Shown: positions 24,347-26,580 of the stretch, one piece after another
Numbering within the stretch: the stretch's first letter is position 1
Layout: every line of letters starts with the position of its first letter
Source of the DNA: an uncultured Prevotellaceae bacterium
GTDB lineage: Bacteria > Bacteroidota > Bacteroidia > Bacteroidales > Muribaculaceae
NCBI GenBank assembly: GCA_905210415.1
Contig: CAJLWM010000025.1
Coordinates: 1 to 26,580 of the forward strand
Length of the DNA stretch: 26,580 bases
Direction of reading: 5' to 3'
The notes under the pieces: generated by a model
The model's database searches: none
The model's input: only the letters and a program-made list of their open reading frames with translations
What the model was told of the DNA's origin: nothing
Translations under genes and position numbers: made by a program

Positions 24347-25423
24347 ATGAGTAAAATCATTCTCACTGGCGACCGTCCAACTGGTCGCTTACACTTGGGC
24401 CACTATGTAGGCTCTCTTGCTCGCCGTGTTGAGCTCCAAAATTCTGGAGAATACGACAAGATAAATATTATGATTGCCGACGCTCAAGCGTTGACCGACA
24501 ATGCTGATAATCCTGAGAAGGTGCGCACAAACATCATTGAAGTGGCTCTCGACTATTTGTCGTGCGGTCTCGACCCAGAAAAGAGCACTATCTTCATCCA
24601 ATCGCAGATTCCTGAATTGTGCGAACTCTCGTTCTACTATATGAACCTCGTGACAGTATCGCGCTTGCAGCGTAATCCTACTGTGAAGACAGAAATCAAG
24701 ATGCGCAATTTTGAGGCTAATATACCAGTTGGATTCTTCACATATCCAATATCGCAGGCTGCCGACATCACTGCATTTGATGCCACTACAGTGCCTGCTG
24801 GTGAAGACCAAGAGCCAATGATTGAGCAGGCAAGAGAAATCGTGCGCCGATTCAACAACACTTATGGCGAAGGCACATTGGTGGAACCAGAAATTTTGTT
24901 GCCAACAAGAGCCGTTTGCTTGCGTCTGCCTGGCACCGACGGTAAGGCTAAGATGAGTAAGTCGCTCGGCAACTGCATCTATCTCTCTGACACTGCTAAG
25001 GAAGTGAAGAAGAAGGTAAACAGCATGTACACCGACCCTGAACACCTCACAATCGATTCTCCAGGACACCTTGAGGGCAACTGCCCATTCATCTACCTCG
25101 ACGCGTTTGCGTGTGATGAGCAGGTGAAGGAATATTTGCCAGACTACAACTGCTTGCAGGATTTGAAGGATCACTATACCCGTGGCGGTGTGGGCGATGG
25201 CACTGTGAAGAAGTTGCTCTGCAATGTGCTTGAAGAGAAGCTTGCTCCTATCAGAGAGCGTCGCAAGGAATTTGAGAAGGATATTCCTGCCGTGATGCAG
25301 ATTCTAAAGAAGGGAAGCGAAGATGCTCGCAATGTGGCTGCCACTCTTGATAGAGTGCGTGCTGCAATGCGCATCGATTACTTCAACGATACTGAAATGC
25401 TCAACAAGATCTACGGTAAGTAA
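24347..25423 (+). CDS. trpS: Tryptophanyl-tRNA synthetase
   Basis: Charges tRNA-Trp with tryptophan in the cytoplasm. Class I synthetase of 358 residues, a slightly long bacterial TrpRS. The HIGH-type motif is HLGH (16-19, in [11 protein letters not shown]) and the KMSKS loop is intact (202-206, in [11 protein letters not shown]). Other TrpRS features include [20 protein letters not shown] and [19 protein letters not shown]. It stands alone behind its own promoter, divergent from the exopolysaccharide-like operon, and its codon use is that of a well-expressed housekeeping gene. No frameshift or oddity was seen. Confidence 0.97.
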   Translation: MSKIILTGDRPTGRLHLGHYVGSLARRVELQNSGEYDKINIMIADAQALTDNADNPEKVRTNIIEVALDYLSCGLDPEKSTIFIQSQIPELCELSFYYMNLVTVSRLQRNPTVKTEIKMRNFEANIPVGFFTYPISQAADITAFDATTVPAGEDQEPMIEQAREIVRRFNNTYGEGTLVEPEILLPTRAVCLRLPGTDGKAKMSKSLGNCIYLSDTAKEVKKKVNSMYTDPEHLTIDSPGHLEGNCPFIYLDAFACDEQVKEYLPDYNCLQDLKDHYTRGGVGDGTVKKLLCNVLEEKLAPIRERRKEFEKDIPAVMQILKKGSEDARNVAATLDRVRAAMRIDYFNDTEMLNKIYGK

Positions 25424-25461
25424 AGTTTTCTAAACAGGGAGCATATCCCCCACGAACATAC

Positions 25462-25500
25462 ATCGCCCCATCAGCATACTATAAGTGTTGGTGGGGCGAT
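25462..25500 (+). terminator. Stem-loop after trpS, probable terminator
   Basis: ATCGCCCCA (25462-25470) pairs with TGGGGCGAT (25492-25500), extended inside by CA/TG pairs. It lies about 40 bases after the trpS stop. No U-run follows, so it may be a weak terminator or a 3'-end stabiliser. Confidence 0.5.
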
Positions 25501-25506
25501 TGCGTG

Positions 25507-25759
25507 TATCCCAATTCTGTCATTAGGGCTTGGTTGGATTTTGGAATGTTAGAAGCGCAGATTTTATGGGGATTTCCGTGCTGCCCCAATAAACGCTCGC
25601 CGGTAGGGACGGTCTGTAAAATCCGCAAAATACTACTCCAAAATCCTCAAACGCGTATTGCTAATTCATGCAAAAGATGTCTTATAAGAAACGAAAGGCT
25701 CCAAGCAGTAGAAAAAACAATTCCCATTTACGGTCTAATGACGACCGATTTGGGTTTAT
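25507..25759. repeat. Dispersed intergenic repeat (copy B) with imperfect terminal inverted repeats
   Basis: The left end TATCCCAATTCTGTCATTAG (25507-25526) matches, with one mismatch, the - strand of the palindrome at 361-380, and similarity continues for roughly 25 more bases. The right end CTAATGACGACCGATTTGGG (25735-25754) is an imperfect inverted copy of the left. A third related word, CCTAACGATTGATTTGGG, lies at 25783-25800. The apparent 96-codon frame here is not convincing as a gene. The structure suggests a small non-autonomous mobile element or a degraded repeat. Confidence 0.5.
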
Positions 25760-25808
25760 TAGTGTGTCAACACAATCCATATCCTAACGATTGATTTGGG
25801 CTAAACAC

Positions 25809-25854
25809 AAAAAAACACTTGCAGAGGAGGCGGGTAACGCAGCCATTGCAAGTG
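25809..25854 (-). terminator. Rho-independent terminator of queA
   Basis: On the - strand, CACTTGCA (25854-25847) pairs with TGCAAGTG (25823-25816), with further GGC/GCC pairing within the loop. Seven T follow (25815-25809). It lies about 70 bases after the queA stop. Confidence 0.8.
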
Positions 25855-25921
25855 CCTATGTTGTTGTCCGAAATCGGTCAATATGACGTAATGTAAGAAT
25901 TTGGATTATGAGTGCTGAGGG

Positions 25922-26580
25922 TTATCGCAGCAGCAGCGATCCGTCGCCGTAGCTGAGAAACCGGAAATCATTGTCGAGGGCATAGCGATAGATGTCGCGC
26001 CAGCGCTCTCCGCCCACAAATGCCGATACCAGCAGAAGCAGGGTGGATTGCGGTTGGTGGAAGTTGGTGATCATTCCGCTTATCACGTGGAATTGGAATG
26101 ATGGCGCAATCATAATCTGCGTAGAGCCAAGGTATGTGTCGATGTGGTGGCGGTCGAGATAGTCAACCACATTCTGCAACGCCTTCTTGGTGCTGATTTC
26201 ACAAGGTGTGCTGTAAGGCATCCATTGCTTCACGGTGAGCATTTCCTCGTCGGCATCGGGGTTGGTTTCGAGCACTTGCCCCACATAGTAGAGACTTTCG
26301 AGGGTGCGCACGCTTGTTGTGCCCACTGCCACCACCGGACCTTCGGCGTTGATTAAATCCACCAACAGGCTACGCTGCACCGAAATAAACTCGTAGTGCA
26401 TTTCGTGCTCACCTATGTTCTCGCTTTTCACTGGCTGGAATGTGCCAGCACCCACATGCAGGGTGAGTTCACGGCGTGTGATGCCACGCTTGTCGCACTC
26501 TGCCAGCACCTCATCGGTGAAGTGAAGTCCTGCTGTTGGTGCCGCCACGCTGCCATCGATATGGCTATACACGGTTTGAT
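25922..26580 (-). CDS. queA: tRNA ribosyltransferase-isomerase QueA, 3' part (gene cut by window edge)
   Basis: C-terminal ~219 residues of S-adenosylmethionine:tRNA ribosyltransferase-isomerase, which transfers and rearranges the ribosyl group of SAM onto 7-aminomethyl-7-deazaguanine in tRNA to give epoxyqueuosine. The frame is open to the window end, reading QTVYSHIDGSVAAPTAGLHF, a family signature. Further on are LTLHVGAGTFQPV, VAVGTTSVRTLE and ITNFHQPQSTLLLLVSAF, all QueA hallmarks. It ends GDGSLLLR. The start lies outside the window. A terminator follows the stop. Confidence 0.95.
   Translation of the reverse strand, partial: QTVYSHIDGSVAAPTAGLHFTDEVLAECDKRGITRRELTLHVGAGTFQPVKSENIGEHEMHYEFISVQRSLLVDLINAEGPVVAVGTTSVRTLESLYYVGQVLETNPDADEEMLTVKQWMPYSTPCEISTKKALQNVVDYLDRHHIDTYLGSTQIMIAPSFQFHVISGMITNFHQPQSTLLLLVSAFVGGERWRDIYRYALDNDFRFLSYGDGSLLLR

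Noticed and set aside
24389..25174. A 261-codon frame antisense to trpS
   Set aside because: trpS is certain in this interval; the antisense translation matches nothing recognisable and mirrors trpS codon bias.
25504..25794. A 96-codon + strand frame after trpS
   Set aside because: It begins at a GTG inside the dispersed repeat, has no family resemblance, Cys-rich random-looking sequence, and shares its first residues (YPNSVIR) with a spurious frame in the other repeat copy. Best explained by the repeat.
1..26580. CRISPR array, tRNA/rRNA genes, insertion sequence or prophage
   Set aside because: I looked for regularly spaced direct repeats, cloverleaf-like sequences and transposase or integrase motifs and saw none; the phased ATTAGAA cluster is too short and lacks spacers to be a CRISPR.

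Overview
The window looks like a chromosome segment of a gut-type Bacteroidales bacterium (phylum Bacteroidota; Muribaculaceae or Prevotellaceae-like would fit, but I cannot fix the genus from the sequence alone). The reasons are: near absence of Shine-Dalgarno sites; several promoters of the Bacteroidota form (TTTG about 16-20 bases before TAnnTTTG); proteins with C-terminal type IX secretion (T9SS) sorting domains; a secreted C10 (streptopain-like) peptidase; a UpxY-type NusG paralogue; and a lipoprotein with an acidic SSEE sequence after its lipidated cysteine.

Layout. Bases 1-619 are a gene-free leader rich in short repeats, ending in a promoter for a secreted C10 cysteine peptidase (620-3298, +). 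Next comes a four-gene type I restriction-modification locus on the + strand (3425-11295): hsdM, a frameshifted hsdS, an AlbA_2/GHKL-type ATP-binding protein, and hsdR. hsdR is preceded by a spacer with five ATTAGAA repeats, three of them exactly 10 bp apart. A hairpin terminator closes the locus. On the - strand follow a large T9SS cargo protein whose sorting domain is displaced by one extra base (11439-13626) and a predicted surface lipoprotein with its own terminator (14031-15164).

From 23709 down to 15266 (- strand) lies a tight operon of seven genes: a UpxY/NusG-like antiterminator, a membrane-anchored helical-repeat (HEAT-like) protein, a processive family 2 glycosyltransferase, a TPR plus beta-barrel outer-membrane protein, a DUF4838 glycoside-hydrolase-like lipoprotein, a DUF1573 protein and a stand-alone receiver domain. 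The order and domain content look like a synthase-dependent exopolysaccharide machine: polymerise at the inner membrane, process in the periplasm, export through a TPR-porin. It is analogous to PgaABCD, but with Bacteroidota-specific parts. It is preceded by a leader of about 320 nt with several hairpins, where the NusG-like protein could act. This operon is my best candidate for an under-described system.

The window ends with housekeeping genes: trpS (24347-25423, +), a non-coding stretch carrying a dispersed intergenic repeat that also occurs near base 350, and the 3' part of queA (25922-26580, -), cut by the window edge. No tRNA, rRNA, CRISPR array, transposase or prophage gene was seen.
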